From positions 248,001 through 312,000 of the forward strand of contig NZ_JAKFYR010000005.1 in the NCBI RefSeq assembly GCF_022554085.1: a DNA stretch of 64,000 bases, read 5' to 3'. Shown piece by piece: positions 16,246 through 25,351 of the stretch. The stretch's first letter is position 1. Each line of letters begins with the position of its first letter. A program made the position numbers and the translations under genes. This DNA is from Rhodococcus sp. CH91. GTDB lineage: Bacteria > Actinomycetota > Actinomycetes > Mycobacteriales > Mycobacteriaceae. The notes beneath the pieces were generated by a model. The model saw only the letters and a program-made list of their open reading frames with translations, searched no databases and was not told the origin of the DNA.

Positions 16246-18525
16246 TCAGTCGATCAGCGCGACCGAGGTGACCCGGTGCAGGACGAAGCTGCGTACAGAC
16301 TCGGTGGCCGGGTCGAACGCTTCCAACCGGCCGCCGCCCACCGAGATCGGGTCGACGATCCGGCGCGTCGCCACTCCCTGAGCGTCGACGTAGCCGAGCG
16401 TGATGCTGCGCTTGCCGTGGACGGCGAGCTGAAGAAGAGCGAGAGTCGCCGCGCCGCCCGAGCGACTGCCGTCACCGCGCGCCGATGCCGTCGGAGTCGC
16501 GGCCTCCGCACGGTTGCCGGCGCGGAGCGTACGCACCAGCGTGTCGAGTTGCTCGTCGCTCGGCGCGGTGGGTCCGGCATAACGGGCCCGGGCCCGGGGC
16601 ATCGCCACGCGGGCGCCGCGCGGTCGCAGATCCACGATCGCTCCCGAGGCGTCCTCCCCGGCCGGGGCGAAACCTGCGGCCCGCAGTTCGGTGAGGACCT
16701 CGGCGAGAGGAGCCTGGGAGACGGCGACCGTGGGGGCGACCGCGTGCAACGCGAGGTTCGCGGCCACCGGAGCGGACAGCACCTCGGCGAGCAGTGCCGG
16801 GTCGTCCGCGCGCACGAACGAACTCGCGACGCCTGCCCGCAGACGTCCGTGGCGACGCGCGACATCGTCGATCAGATAGGTGAGCGACTGCGGCACCGGT
16901 GTGCGGGAATGCGTCGCGAACAAGTGGTGCAGGTCGCTCGCCCCCAGGCCGGCATCGAGGGCGCGTCGCACACTGGCGTCACCGATGCGGTAGACGGTCG
17001 CGGCCCCGGCCGATTCGATATCCGCCACGAGCGCGATCCGCTCGGCCAGTTCGGGTACCAGCGGGCCGGGAGCGACGACGGTGAGATCCGCCTGCACGAG
17101 GACGTGGTCGACGGGCTCGGGCAGAACGGCCGACATCTCGGCTTCGGCGTCGCCGCCGTGCAGCAGCGCCTTCCCCGGAGACGCGAGCACGCCGTGCGCG
17201 ACGAGCCCGAGGGCCGTGGCCTCACGAACGGTCTCGACGACGCCGGCCGTGTCGAAACGGCCCGCCCAGCGGGGGCGGCGCCAGGCCGCGGCGGCGCGGA
17301 GGTCGCTCACGTCCGAACCGGCCGCAGGTATCTCGGACAGGACATCGAGCAGCAGTCGCCGGTCGCGGGCAGCGGTAGGGGACTTGACCTCGTCGGAGAG
17401 CGCGGCGACGGGCTTGTCGTTCTGATCTCGCCGGCCGATCAGCCAGGGGCGACGCGGCAGGTCGAGCCATGCCCCTGCAAGCACCGCCCAGCGGTAGGCG
17501 GGGGAGGCCGCGAGCCAGGAATCGGTCGCGGTGGTCGGGGCCCAGTGATCGTCGTCTCCGGGGGTGGGCGGGTCCGGTAGGCCCCGTGCGATCAATCCGG
17601 CACCGGCGAGCACCTCGACCGCCAGGGCCGTCTCCTGGTCGTCGAGACCGACCTCCTTCCCGAGGCGATGCAGCTCACGGACACCGAGGCCGCCGGCCTT
17701 GAGAACCGGGGCGGGCTGCGCGCCGAGGGCCTCGAGGACGTCTTCGCAGTGCCGCAGGAGTTCGAGGGCGGCACCGGCGGCGGTCGCGTTGACGTCGGAG
17801 GCGGGCCGGTTCGTCTTCGGTGCACGCGGGGGTGTGAGCGCCGCGGGGTCGAAGGGTGCCTCGTCGCGCAGGGCCTGCCCCACCCGGTGGGGGAGCTCGA
17901 CGGTTTCGTCGTCGAGGCGGATCAGCAGTCCGGCGGAGATCAGCTGCCGGACGGGCCGGTCGGCCGGGGTCTCCGGTGCGGCATCGCGCGTGCGGCCGAT
18001 GGGGGAGGTGCGGGCGAGTGTGTCGAGGATGCTGCGTTGCTCCGGCGGCAGGGAGGCGAGCATGTCGTCGAGTTCCCGGCGGGTCGGGCCCTCGATGTCG
18101 CGGCTGCGGCCCACCCTCCACGGAACGGCGTCCACGGCGGCGGCGACGAGTCGCAACTCGTCGTTCGTCCCCCATACGAGCAGCAACGAGCGCAGCGTCG
18201 CGAGGGTCCGGTCGAGATTCCTCGCGGTGATCCGGCCGGACACCTCGTCGAGCACGGCGGCGCGAGTGACGGGAGACGCGACGGCACCGAGACGCGACAG
18301 CACCTCGATGATCCCGAAGGCGGCGGTGTCGAGGTCGTCGGCCGCACGGAAAACCGAAGCGCGCTGCTGCGCTCGGTTGGCGAGCACGGTCATGTTCGCA
18401 GGTGGCGGCACCACGAGGTCGGGTCGGGCGCGCAGGGAGGCGGCCAGGTCCGTGTCACGACGATCTGCCAGCCAGCGGGCGAGCGAGTCCGAGGCGGTGT
18501 CGGGAGCGGGCGTGGTCGGAGACAT
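16246..18525 (-). CDS. Helicase-associated protein with C-terminal WYL domain (XPB partner)
   Basis: A 759-residue protein homologous to the gene that adjoins XPB in mycobacteria (Rv0862c-like, 'helicase C-terminal domain-containing'). The N-terminal half is made of winged-helix-like repeats (SLARWLADRRDTDLAASLRARPDL, FGIIEVLSRLGAVASPVTRAAVLDEVSGR). The middle holds HVLVQADLTVVAPGPLVPELAERIA and FVRADDPALLAEVL. Residues about 690-759 form a WYL-type ligand-binding domain (SITLGYVDAQGVATRRIVDPISVGGGRLEAFDPATESVRSF, split by turns). It probably acts with XPB in DNA repair or damage sensing; the partner role is inferred from conserved synteny. Here the two are separated by small genes and the GMC remnant. 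Confidence 0.8.
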   Translation of the reverse strand: MSPTTPAPDTASDSLARWLADRRDTDLAASLRARPDLVVPPPANMTVLANRAQQRASVFRAADDLDTAAFGIIEVLSRLGAVASPVTRAAVLDEVSGRITARNLDRTLATLRSLLLVWGTNDELRLVAAAVDAVPWRVGRSRDIEGPTRRELDDMLASLPPEQRSILDTLARTSPIGRTRDAAPETPADRPVRQLISAGLLIRLDDETVELPHRVGQALRDEAPFDPAALTPPRAPKTNRPASDVNATAAGAALELLRHCEDVLEALGAQPAPVLKAGGLGVRELHRLGKEVGLDDQETALAVEVLAGAGLIARGLPDPPTPGDDDHWAPTTATDSWLAASPAYRWAVLAGAWLDLPRRPWLIGRRDQNDKPVAALSDEVKSPTAARDRRLLLDVLSEIPAAGSDVSDLRAAAAWRRPRWAGRFDTAGVVETVREATALGLVAHGVLASPGKALLHGGDAEAEMSAVLPEPVDHVLVQADLTVVAPGPLVPELAERIALVADIESAGAATVYRIGDASVRRALDAGLGASDLHHLFATHSRTPVPQSLTYLIDDVARRHGRLRAGVASSFVRADDPALLAEVLSAPVAANLALHAVAPTVAVSQAPLAEVLTELRAAGFAPAGEDASGAIVDLRPRGARVAMPRARARYAGPTAPSDEQLDTLVRTLRAGNRAEAATPTASARGDGSRSGGAATLALLQLAVHGKRSITLGYVDAQGVATRRIVDPISVGGGRLEAFDPATESVRSFVLHRVTSVALID

Positions 18526-18584
18526 CCTCCCCAGATTAGAGACCTGCGGTAGCAGGCCCCGAACTCACCTGCCAAAATGAGGTC

Positions 18585-18773
18585 ATGGCTACCTCTTCGA
18601 AGAAGCATTACGTGGACCACGGATGGCCCGAGCTGGCCGACGGCGAGCATGCGGTCACAGAGTTGTCGTCCACACGCTCCGGTCCGCTCTCGCCCTACGG
18701 TGAGGACACCGTGTTCCCCCTGCCGGTCGAGGATCTGCCCTACACGCACCCGAAGACGGTGATCAACCGCTAG
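18585..18773 (+). CDS. Conserved small hypothetical protein (62 aa)
   Basis: A 62-residue acidic protein ([20 protein letters not shown], then [21 protein letters not shown]). There is no signal peptide, membrane segment or metal motif. A short gene sits at the same place in mycobacteria between the helicase-associated gene and rpfA (Rv0863 from memory). ATG 18585 is divergent from the helicase-associated gene 59 bases away. Two hairpins lie between its stop and rpfA. Function unknown. Confidence 0.72.
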   Translation: MATSSKKHYVDHGWPELADGEHAVTELSSTRSGPLSPYGEDTVFPLPVEDLPYTHPKTVINR

Positions 18774-18810
18774 TCGGAGACGACCGGCGGCGCCCGGAAC
18801 GCCGTGACGT

Positions 18811-18844
18811 ACTGCGCCCGGCCCCTGTGTGGGCCGGGCGCAGT
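18811..18844. terminator. Hairpin terminator downstream of the 62-residue gene
   Basis: Arms ACTGCGCCCGGCC and GGCCGGGCGCAGT form a perfect 13-bp stem around eight bases, 37 bases after the stop of the small plus-strand gene. Confidence 0.72.
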
Positions 18845-18880
18845 CGTATGCCGCCGAACACGCTCCCGTTCGAGACGCAC

Positions 18881-18915
18881 GAAGGGCCTCACACCGGTGC
18901 GGTGTGAGGCCCTTC
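18881..18915. terminator. Hairpin terminator downstream of rpfA
   Basis: A 15-bp perfect stem (arm GAAGGGCCTCACACC) with loop GGTGC, ending 18 bases from the rpfA stop on the minus strand. It probably ends rpfA transcription and backs up the hairpin at 18811-18844 for the opposing gene. Confidence 0.75.
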
Positions 18916-18933
18916 GGAGGCTGTTGCCGACTG

Positions 18934-19854
<921 letters not shown>

Positions 19855-19868
19855 TCACCAATTGATAA

Positions 19869-19904
19869 CGCGCCCCGCGGCGACACCGAGCGTCGCGGGG
19901 CGCG
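19869..19904 (-). terminator. Hairpin between yccF and the rpfA leader
   Basis: Arms CGCGCCCCGCG and CGCGGGGCGCG make a perfect 11-bp stem. It lies 93 bases past the yccF stop and about 140 bases upstream of the riboswitch. It may end the yccF transcript, or be part of a long rpfA leader. The rest of the 472-base gap between yccF and rpfA shows no reading frame I would trust. Confidence 0.55.
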
Positions 19905-19985
19905 TGTCCTGGCGCGGAACTCGCAGGTAGTGGAGTTCGTGTACCCGAAATGTCGATTCGAGTCCCCGCCGTTACCCCCTCGTTA

Positions 19986-20001
19986 TGTGATAAAGATCAC
20001 A
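19986..20001. promoter_or_regulatory. Perfect CRP/GlxR-type site upstream of rpfA
   Basis: TGTGATAAAGATCACA is an exact match to the TGTGA-N6-TCACA consensus of the CRP/GlxR family. It overlaps the stop codon of yccF (19997-19999), in the promoter region of the downstream rpfA gene. In mycobacteria CRP (Rv3676) is known to bind in front of rpfA. Cyclic-AMP control of rpfA here is therefore a strong inference. Confidence 0.75.
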
Positions 20002-20389
20002 TGTAACTCGGGCGTGAATCCACGGGGACGATCTCCCGGCCGAGCGGCATGAGGGAGATCGGGATCATCTTGAGGTTCGCGACGGCCAGCGGGATGCCGA
20101 TGATCGTGACCGCCATGGCGAGGGCGGTGGCGATGTGTCCGAGGGCCAGCCAGATGCCGGCGACCAGGATCCAGATGACGTTGCCGATCAGCGACGCGGC
20201 GCCCGCAGTCGGCTTCTCGACCGTCGTCTTGCCGAACGGCCACAGCGCATAGACGCCGATCCGGAAGGACGCGATCCCGAACGGGATGGTGATGATGAGG
20301 ATGCAGCAGATCAATCCGGCCAGGAAGTAGCCGAGCGCGAGCCACAGACCGCCGAAGATCAGCCAGATGATGTTGAGAACGATCCTCAC
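19997..20389 (-). CDS. YccF domain membrane protein
   Basis: A 130-residue integral membrane protein with two copies of the YccF (DUF307) unit: NIIWLIFGGLWLALGYFLAG and FGIASFRIGVYALWPFGKT, then NVIWILVAGIWLALGHIATA and IGIPLAVANLKMIPISLMPLG. The two halves each place hydrophobic segments before a positively charged turn. Function unknown. The start is GTG 20389, overlapping the stop of the upstream small membrane gene (GTGA), so the two are co-translated. Its stop codon lies inside a CRP-type site. Confidence 0.85.
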   Translation of the reverse strand: MRIVLNIIWLIFGGLWLALGYFLAGLICCILIITIPFGIASFRIGVYALWPFGKTTVEKPTAGAASLIGNVIWILVAGIWLALGHIATALAMAVTIIGIPLAVANLKMIPISLMPLGREIVPVDSRPSYM

Positions 20390-20628
20390 GTACGGTCTCC
20401 GTTCCGTGCGCGCCGGCCCGAGCGCAGCGCGAATGCGATGGCGAGCGCGAAGCCCAGCGGCCACGCGAGGGTCAGCAGATACAGCACGAGTCCGGGCGTA
20501 CCGTCGGTGAGCACCGGCGTGAGGAAGATCGCGACGACCGCGACGACGCCCACGGCGAAACACGCGACTGCGGCTTTCAGCAGGCCGTTACGCGGGGTGG
20601 CAGACGAATCCGAAGAAGAAGTACCCAC
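20386..20628 (-). CDS. Small two-segment membrane protein (80 aa)
   Basis: An 80-residue protein with two hydrophobic segments ([19 protein letters not shown] and [22 protein letters not shown]) and a basic C-terminus ([12 protein letters not shown]). No family was recognised. It is translationally coupled to yccF by a four-base overlap and divergent from the cold-shock gene. A role with YccF in the membrane is inferred from coupling only. Confidence 0.75.
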   Translation of the reverse strand: MGTSSSDSSATPRNGLLKAAVACFAVGVVAVVAIFLTPVLTDGTPGLVLYLLTLAWPLGFALAIAFALRSGRRARNGDRT

Positions 20629-20709
20629 GCGACCACGGTAGTCGCCGGGAGCGGGATCGTGTCGTGCGGTGGCACACGGACGATGCGGGGGGAGCAGTGG
20701 GCCTGCGGG

Positions 20710-20715
20710 TACACT
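20710..20715 (+). promoter_or_regulatory. Candidate -10 box of the cold-shock gene
   Basis: TACACT in GGGTACACTGGGAG, 105 bases upstream of the cold-shock start, leaves a leader that includes an unusually AT-rich patch (TTGTTTTGCATAGCAAAC, 20757-20774). Long structured leaders are common for cold-shock genes. The -35 box is not obvious. Confidence 0.4.
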
Positions 20716-20819
20716 GGGAGATGTTCACGCGTCCCGCTCGGCCGAGTCGGGGCGCGTTGTTTTGCATAGCAAACGGGTTGCCCCGCGGGGGCACAGCTGT
20801 CGAGGAGCGGGTGAGCGCG

Positions 20820-21230
20820 GTGCCGACCGGCAAGGTGAAGTGGTACGACGTCGAAAAGGGCTTCGGCTTCCTGTCCCAGGACGAAGGCGAGGACGTCTAC
20901 GTGCGCGCCTCCGCGCTCCCCGAAGGAGTCGAGGCGCTCAAGCCGGGACAGCGCGTCGAGTTCGGCATGGCGGTGGGGCGACGGGGCCCGCAGGCGCTCA
21001 AGGTCGAGATCCTCGAGCAGCCCACCCTGCGGCAGGGCAGCCGTCGTGAGGCTCCTCCCCAGCAGAAGCGCCGTGCACCCGACGAACTGCACGGCATGGT
21101 CGAGGACATGATCAAGCTGCTCGAAGCGGCTGTCCAGCCGGATCTGCGGCGCGGGCGCTATCCCGACCGCAAGACGGGACAGCGCATCTCGGAGGTCATG
21201 CGGGCGATCGCGCGCGAACTCGACCACTAG
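20820..21230 (+). CDS. Cold-shock-domain protein with C-terminal extension (CspB-like)
   Basis: A 136-residue RNA/DNA-binding protein. Residues 1-66 form the cold-shock domain ([25 protein letters not shown], split by turns, with RNP1 KGFGFL and RNP2 VYVRAS). Residues about 80-136 form a conserved helical extension ([40 protein letters not shown]) found in the long Csp of Mycobacteriales. Start GTG 20820 is chosen because it matches the mycobacterial N-terminus (PTGKVKWYD). GTG 20811 is only three bases from the GAGGAG motif. Convergent with DUF2771 across a shared hairpin. Confidence 0.9.
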   Translation: MPTGKVKWYDVEKGFGFLSQDEGEDVYVRASALPEGVEALKPGQRVEFGMAVGRRGPQALKVEILEQPTLRQGSRREAPPQQKRRAPDELHGMVEDMIKLLEAAVQPDLRRGRYPDRKTGQRISEVMRAIARELDH

Positions 21231-21244
21231 CGCGTCGCCACAGA

Positions 21245-21290
21245 CGACGAGAGGCCGCCCTCGGCACGGAGCGAGGGCGGCCTGTCGTCG
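21245..21290. terminator. Bidirectional hairpin between the cold-shock gene and DUF2771
   Basis: A 12-bp perfect stem (AGGCCGCCCTCG with CGAGGGCGGCCT) extended, after one mismatch, by six more pairs. It lies between two convergent genes. Confidence 0.78.
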
Positions 21291-21304
21291 TTCGGAGCAG
21301 GGCG

Positions 21305-21799
21305 TCAGAAGGTCTTGATCGCCCACACGGCGTGCGCGATCGGTTCGCCGGCCTCGTCGACCACGGCCGACGGGAGCTGGATCTCGATGCCGAGCAGTTG
21401 CAGATCGGGGTCGCTGGGCACGGTCAGGGCCCGGCGAGCGCCCGCCTCGAACATCGCCCCGTCGACGTACGTCTGGCCGGTCTGCATGTCGCCGTAGACG
21501 GTGATGATGCGCCAGGGGGCATCGGTGATCTCCGCGGGAAGCGACAACTGCAGCGGATAACCCGCAGGCACGTCGAGCTCGCCGATCGGGTTCTCCACAC
21601 AGTCCTCGAGGTAGAGATTGCAGTACTGCGCAGGTTCGACCGCTACGGTCTCGCCCCGTGCGTACGCGGTGAGCGACGGAAGCCCGGGCTCGGCCGAATC
21701 GACCAGCTTCCACACGGTGGCGGCGACTCCAGCTACCACGATCACCAGGGCCGCCAGTACCAGTGCGAGAGTCTTCTTCGTCCGAGCCTGCAAGGTCAT
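21305..21799 (-). CDS. DUF2771 exported/membrane-anchored protein
   Basis: A 164-residue protein with an N-terminal basic stretch and hydrophobic segment (about 10-30, LALVLAALVIVVAGVAATVW), uncleaved or a signal anchor. It is followed by an extracytoplasmic beta-rich domain with cysteines in YCNLYLEDC, probably a disulfide. This fits DUF2771 of Mycobacteriales, always next to the following MFS gene. ATG 21799 overlaps the MFS stop by four bases. Function unknown; coupling suggests it assists the transporter at the cell surface. Confidence 0.82.
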   Translation of the reverse strand: MTLQARTKKTLALVLAALVIVVAGVAATVWKLVDSAEPGLPSLTAYARGETVAVEPAQYCNLYLEDCVENPIGELDVPAGYPLQLSLPAEITDAPWRIITVYGDMQTGQTYVDGAMFEAGARRALTVPSDPDLQLLGIEIQLPSAVVDEAGEPIAHAVWAIKTF

Positions 21800-23499
21800 C
21801 GATTCCAATCTTCTGTGGGGGATCCGCCGGAAGGTTTCCGTTGCCCGGCGGTTGTTTCGGAGCCGGGACGGAACCGCCGCTCGGCAGGAGTCTCGGTGGA
21901 GACCCGCTCGGGTCTCCGGCCACCGAATCCCGGCAGCAATGTCCCCCCACGGTAGGTCAGCGCCGTCTGGGCGAATCCGACCACCAGCACGACCGAGACG
22001 ACCGTGAAGCCGAGCCACAGTTCGGTGGGCAGCAGGACGCCCATCGCACCGCCGAACACCCAGCTGAGCTGAAGAACCGTCTCCGACCGCCCGAAGCCCG
22101 AGGCGATCGACTCCTCCGGGAGGTCCTGTTGCAGCGAGGCGTCGAGCGAGACCTTGGCCAGTGCGCTGGCGCACGCCGCGACGAGCGCCGCCAGCGCGGC
22201 GGCCAGGACGTTTCCGGTGGCGGCGACCACCGCGGCCACGATCACGACCGCGGCCGTGCAGCGCACGACGATCAGCGCCGGCCGCCCGAGCGCGAGTCGC
22301 GCTCCGGTCGCGTTGCCCGCGAAGTTGCCGACTGCGGCGGCGGCACCGACACCACCGAGCATCGCGGCCTGCATGAGCGGATCCTGGCCCGTGGTGTTCT
22401 TCGCGACGAAGGCCATGAACAAGGTCAGGAAGCCGGTGAGGATCCGGATAGTGCCGTTACCCCACAGACCCGTGACCACCGCCCGTCCGAGCAGTTGTCT
22501 CCGCTTCCCCGACTTGGTGACGATCACCTCGGTCACGGTGTCGGAAGCCAGGACCTCGGTCCGCGCATCGGAGCGGTGGTACGACAGCGTCGCCGGCACC
22601 TCACCCTCGGTGACCTCGACCCAGGCCGGGATGCGCATGCTCAGATAGGCGCCGAATGCGGTGATTCCCGCGCACAGCCACAAGGCCCCGGCCGAACCGA
22701 ACGCCCATGCCGCGGCCGCGGCCACCGCACCGGCACCGATGGTGCCGCCGACCAGGCCGAAGACCGTCAGCCGGGAGTTGACCCGCACGAGGTCGATCTC
22801 CGGTGGCAGCACACGTGGGGTCACCGCCGATTTGAGCACCGCGAACGACTTGCTCAGGACCATCATTCCCAGCGCGGCCGGATACAGCAGCCAGCTGTCG
22901 AAGTTGAACACCAGGACCACCGCGAGCACCGTCCGCAGCGCGAACGAGGTCGCCAGCGCGAGCCGACGGCCGTGCTGGAGTCGATCGAGCAACGGCCCGA
23001 TGAGCGGAGCGATGATCGCGAACGGCGCGATGGTGATGAGCAGGTACAGCGCGACCTTCGTCTTGTCCTCGCCGGTTGCCGCCGAGAAGAAGAGCGTGTT
23101 CGCGAGAGCGACGGCGATGGCCGCGTCCGAGGCGAAGTTCGCCATCGTCGCGTACGTCAGTGCCGTCAGCCCCGATTTGTCGGCACCGTCGGCCGTGGCC
23201 GCCCGGCGGAAGGTCGCGATGCCCTTCGACGTCAGCTCCCGGCTGCGCAGGGCCGCGACCCGCGTCACGGTCAGCTTCCGCGGCATGCGGGGAGCACGCG
23301 GGGTGTCGGAGTCCGGTCTGGCCTCGGCACGACCCGTCTCGGGCCGACGAGGATCCTCCACCGGGTGCAGCGGTGGCAGCGGAGTGCGGCGGCCCGCGAC
23401 ACGTCGGGGCGGGGGATAGTTGCTGTACCCCGGATGCTGCGAACCCGGGGCACGGCGCTCCGGCCCTTCGTGGGCGGGTCGCTCGTCCGGTTCGGTCAC
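21796..23499 (-). CDS. MFS transporter (Rv0876c-like)
   Basis: A 567-residue membrane protein. The first 85 residues are a Pro/Arg-rich cytoplasmic tail. Twelve or so hydrophobic segments follow from about residue 110, with GPLLDRLQHGRR as the major-facilitator loop 2-3 motif. An extra charged loop (VTEGEVPATLSYHRSDARTE) lies mid-protein, and the C-terminal tail is about 45 residues. The substrate is unknown. It is coupled to DUF2771 and divergent from nothing nearby; the glutaminyl cyclase gene lies upstream on the same strand. Confidence 0.85.
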   Translation of the reverse strand: MTEPDERPAHEGPERRAPGSQHPGYSNYPPPRRVAGRRTPLPPLHPVEDPRRPETGRAEARPDSDTPRAPRMPRKLTVTRVAALRSRELTSKGIATFRRAATADGADKSGLTALTYATMANFASDAAIAVALANTLFFSAATGEDKTKVALYLLITIAPFAIIAPLIGPLLDRLQHGRRLALATSFALRTVLAVVLVFNFDSWLLYPAALGMMVLSKSFAVLKSAVTPRVLPPEIDLVRVNSRLTVFGLVGGTIGAGAVAAAAAWAFGSAGALWLCAGITAFGAYLSMRIPAWVEVTEGEVPATLSYHRSDARTEVLASDTVTEVIVTKSGKRRQLLGRAVVTGLWGNGTIRILTGFLTLFMAFVAKNTTGQDPLMQAAMLGGVGAAAAVGNFAGNATGARLALGRPALIVVRCTAAVVIVAAVVAATGNVLAAALAALVAACASALAKVSLDASLQQDLPEESIASGFGRSETVLQLSWVFGGAMGVLLPTELWLGFTVVSVVLVVGFAQTALTYRGGTLLPGFGGRRPERVSTETPAERRFRPGSETTAGQRKPSGGSPTEDWNR

Positions 23500-23569
23500 G
23501 TCTTCGATTCTTCCCCACGCGGTAGTGGTCGGAGCACAAGGGCGGGTCGGGATCGGTATGCCACTCCTG

Positions 23570-24385
23570 TCACGGCACGAAACGCACTTCGAACAGGCTC
23601 GGCCAGTACTTCCCCGTCACCAGGAAGCGATCGGTTCCCGGGACCGAGGCGATGCCGTTGAGGACGTCGACCTCCGCCCCGTCGGGGAGCAACTCCCTCA
23701 GCGGTGCCGCGTCGATCCGCGCGTCCACCCGCCCGGAGTCCGGATCGATCCGCACGATCTCGTCCGTCTGCCAGATGTTCGCGTAGACCTTCCCGTCCTC
23801 CGCGCATTCGAGTTCGTTGAGGTCCGAGACCGCGCGCCCCTCCCGGTGCACCGTGACGCGGCCGAGTTCGCCGAAGGTGGAGGGGTCACGGAAGATCAGA
23901 TCCGCCGAGCCGTCGCTCATGACGAGACGCCCGGGTTGCGAGCACAGCCCCCACCCCTCGCCGTCGTAGTCGACGCGGCGCTGTTCGAGCAGAGTGCCGC
24001 GGTCGCGGACGATGGCCACCCCGTCTTTCCAGGTGAGCTGCCACAGATCGTCGCCCACCACGGTGATGCCCTCGCCGAACAGATCGCCGGGGACCGGGAC
24101 GCGGGTGCGTTCCGTCGCGTCGAGCACGGTGTTCACCCCGGAGACGTCGATCGGCCGGGCGGCCACCCATGATCGTCCGGCCCGGCCGGTGCCTTCGATC
24201 AGTTCCCCGTCGTCGATCTCGAGGCCCTGGGTGAACGCGCCGGGATCGTGGGGATGTGTGGCCACGACCTCCACCCGCAGTTCGGTGGCCGGCGGACCGG
24301 GTTCGGCGACGAGCTCACTGCCGCAGCCGGTGACGGCGGCACAGACGACGACCGCGACTGCGGCGACGGGACGAAGACAGGGCAC
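23570..24385 (-). CDS. Glutaminyl-peptide cyclotransferase, lipoprotein (plant-type QC)
   Basis: A 271-residue exported lipoprotein (lipobox VVCAAVTGC, near residue 20) with the five-bladed propeller of plant/bacterial glutaminyl cyclase: HDPGAFTQGLEIDDGELIEG, WKDGVAIVRDR, EGWGLCSQPGRLVMSDGSAD, SDLNELECAEDGKVYANIWQ and DVLNGIASVPGTDRFLVTGK. It converts N-terminal Gln of exported peptides to pyroglutamate. GTG 24385 is chosen because AGGATGGG lies at suitable spacing; ATG 24400 has no site but would keep the same frame. A single-gene unit divergent from DUF3027. Confidence 0.87.
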   Translation of the reverse strand: MPCLRPVAAVAVVVCAAVTGCGSELVAEPGPPATELRVEVVATHPHDPGAFTQGLEIDDGELIEGTGRAGRSWVAARPIDVSGVNTVLDATERTRVPVPGDLFGEGITVVGDDLWQLTWKDGVAIVRDRGTLLEQRRVDYDGEGWGLCSQPGRLVMSDGSADLIFRDPSTFGELGRVTVHREGRAVSDLNELECAEDGKVYANIWQTDEIVRIDPDSGRVDARIDAAPLRELLPDGAEVDVLNGIASVPGTDRFLVTGKYWPSLFEVRFVP

Positions 24386-24468
24386 GTGCCCATCCTGCAT
24401 CGGCGCGTGACCGGCGCTCCGCATGTCTTGCGCGACCCGCGGGCGCCGGAGCCGACAGGTCAGGCAGA

Positions 24469-25350
24469 ATGGGGGCCGTGAGTGTTGCGTCTGCTTCCCG
24501 AGGAACGAACCCCGTGGTCGATCCGGCGGTGCGCTCCGTGCTCGCCGACGCCTCGGATCTCGCCCGAGCAGCGCTCGACGAGCTCGGGGACGGTGGAGTC
24601 GGCGCCTATCTGGGTGTGACGGGTGAGGACGAGTGCTCGGCGACCCACCGTTTCGCCGCCGAGCTGCCCGGTTACCGCGGATGGCAGTGGGCCGTGGTGG
24701 TCGCTGCCGCACCGGACTCCGACCGGGTGACGGTGAGCGAACTCGCTCTCCTGCCCGGTCCGGACGCGCTGATCGCGCCGGCGTGGGTGCCCTGGAACGA
24801 GCGGATCCGGCCGGGCGATCTCGGTCCCGGCGACCTGCTCGCTCCCACCCCCGGCGATGTGCGGCTGGTACCCGGATACATGGAGTCCGGCGATCCCGAG
24901 GTCGACGAGACCGCACTCGAGATCGGTCTCGGCCGCAAGCAGGTCATGAGCCGCGAGGGTCGGCTCGAGGATGCGCAGCGGTGGTTCGAGAGCGAATACG
25001 GCCCGGACTCGGACATGGCGAAGGCCGCCCCCTCCTCGTGCTATCTGTGCGGCTTCTACCTGCCGCTCGCCGGCTCGCTGGGCGCCGCCTTCGGCGTGTG
25101 CGGAAACGAGTTCTCGGCCGACGGTCACGTGGTGCACGCCGAGTACGGGTGCGGTGCCCACTCCGACACGACCCTGCCCACCGGCGCCGGATCGCCGCTG
25201 TACGAGGCGTACGACGACGCGGCGGTCGAGCTCGTCGAACTCGTCCCGCCCTCCTCGCCTGCCACCGAGCCGTCGGCCGACTCCGATGCCGGGACATCCA
25301 CCGATTCCGTCACCGAGACGTCCCCTTCCGAACCGGAACAGACCGACTGA
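24469..25350 (+). CDS. DUF3027 family protein
   Basis: A 293-residue cytoplasmic protein typical of DUF3027 in Mycobacteriales: an N-terminal helical part, the WQWAVVVAAAP and LALLPGPDALIAPAWVPWNERIRPGDLGPGDLL segments, and a Cys-rich module (CYLCGFYLPLAGSLGAAFGVC, then YGCGAHSD), which looks like a zinc site. The C-terminal 40 residues are Ser/Thr/Glu-rich and probably disordered. The start could be ATG 24469 or GTG 24478. It ends one base before the sacsin-like gene, so the pair is coupled. Function unknown. Confidence 0.83.
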   Translation: MGAVSVASASRGTNPVVDPAVRSVLADASDLARAALDELGDGGVGAYLGVTGEDECSATHRFAAELPGYRGWQWAVVVAAAPDSDRVTVSELALLPGPDALIAPAWVPWNERIRPGDLGPGDLLAPTPGDVRLVPGYMESGDPEVDETALEIGLGRKQVMSREGRLEDAQRWFESEYGPDSDMAKAAPSSCYLCGFYLPLAGSLGAAFGVCGNEFSADGHVVHAEYGCGAHSDTTLPTGAGSPLYEAYDDAAVELVELVPPSSPATEPSADSDAGTSTDSVTETSPSEPEQTD

Positions 25351-25351
25351 C

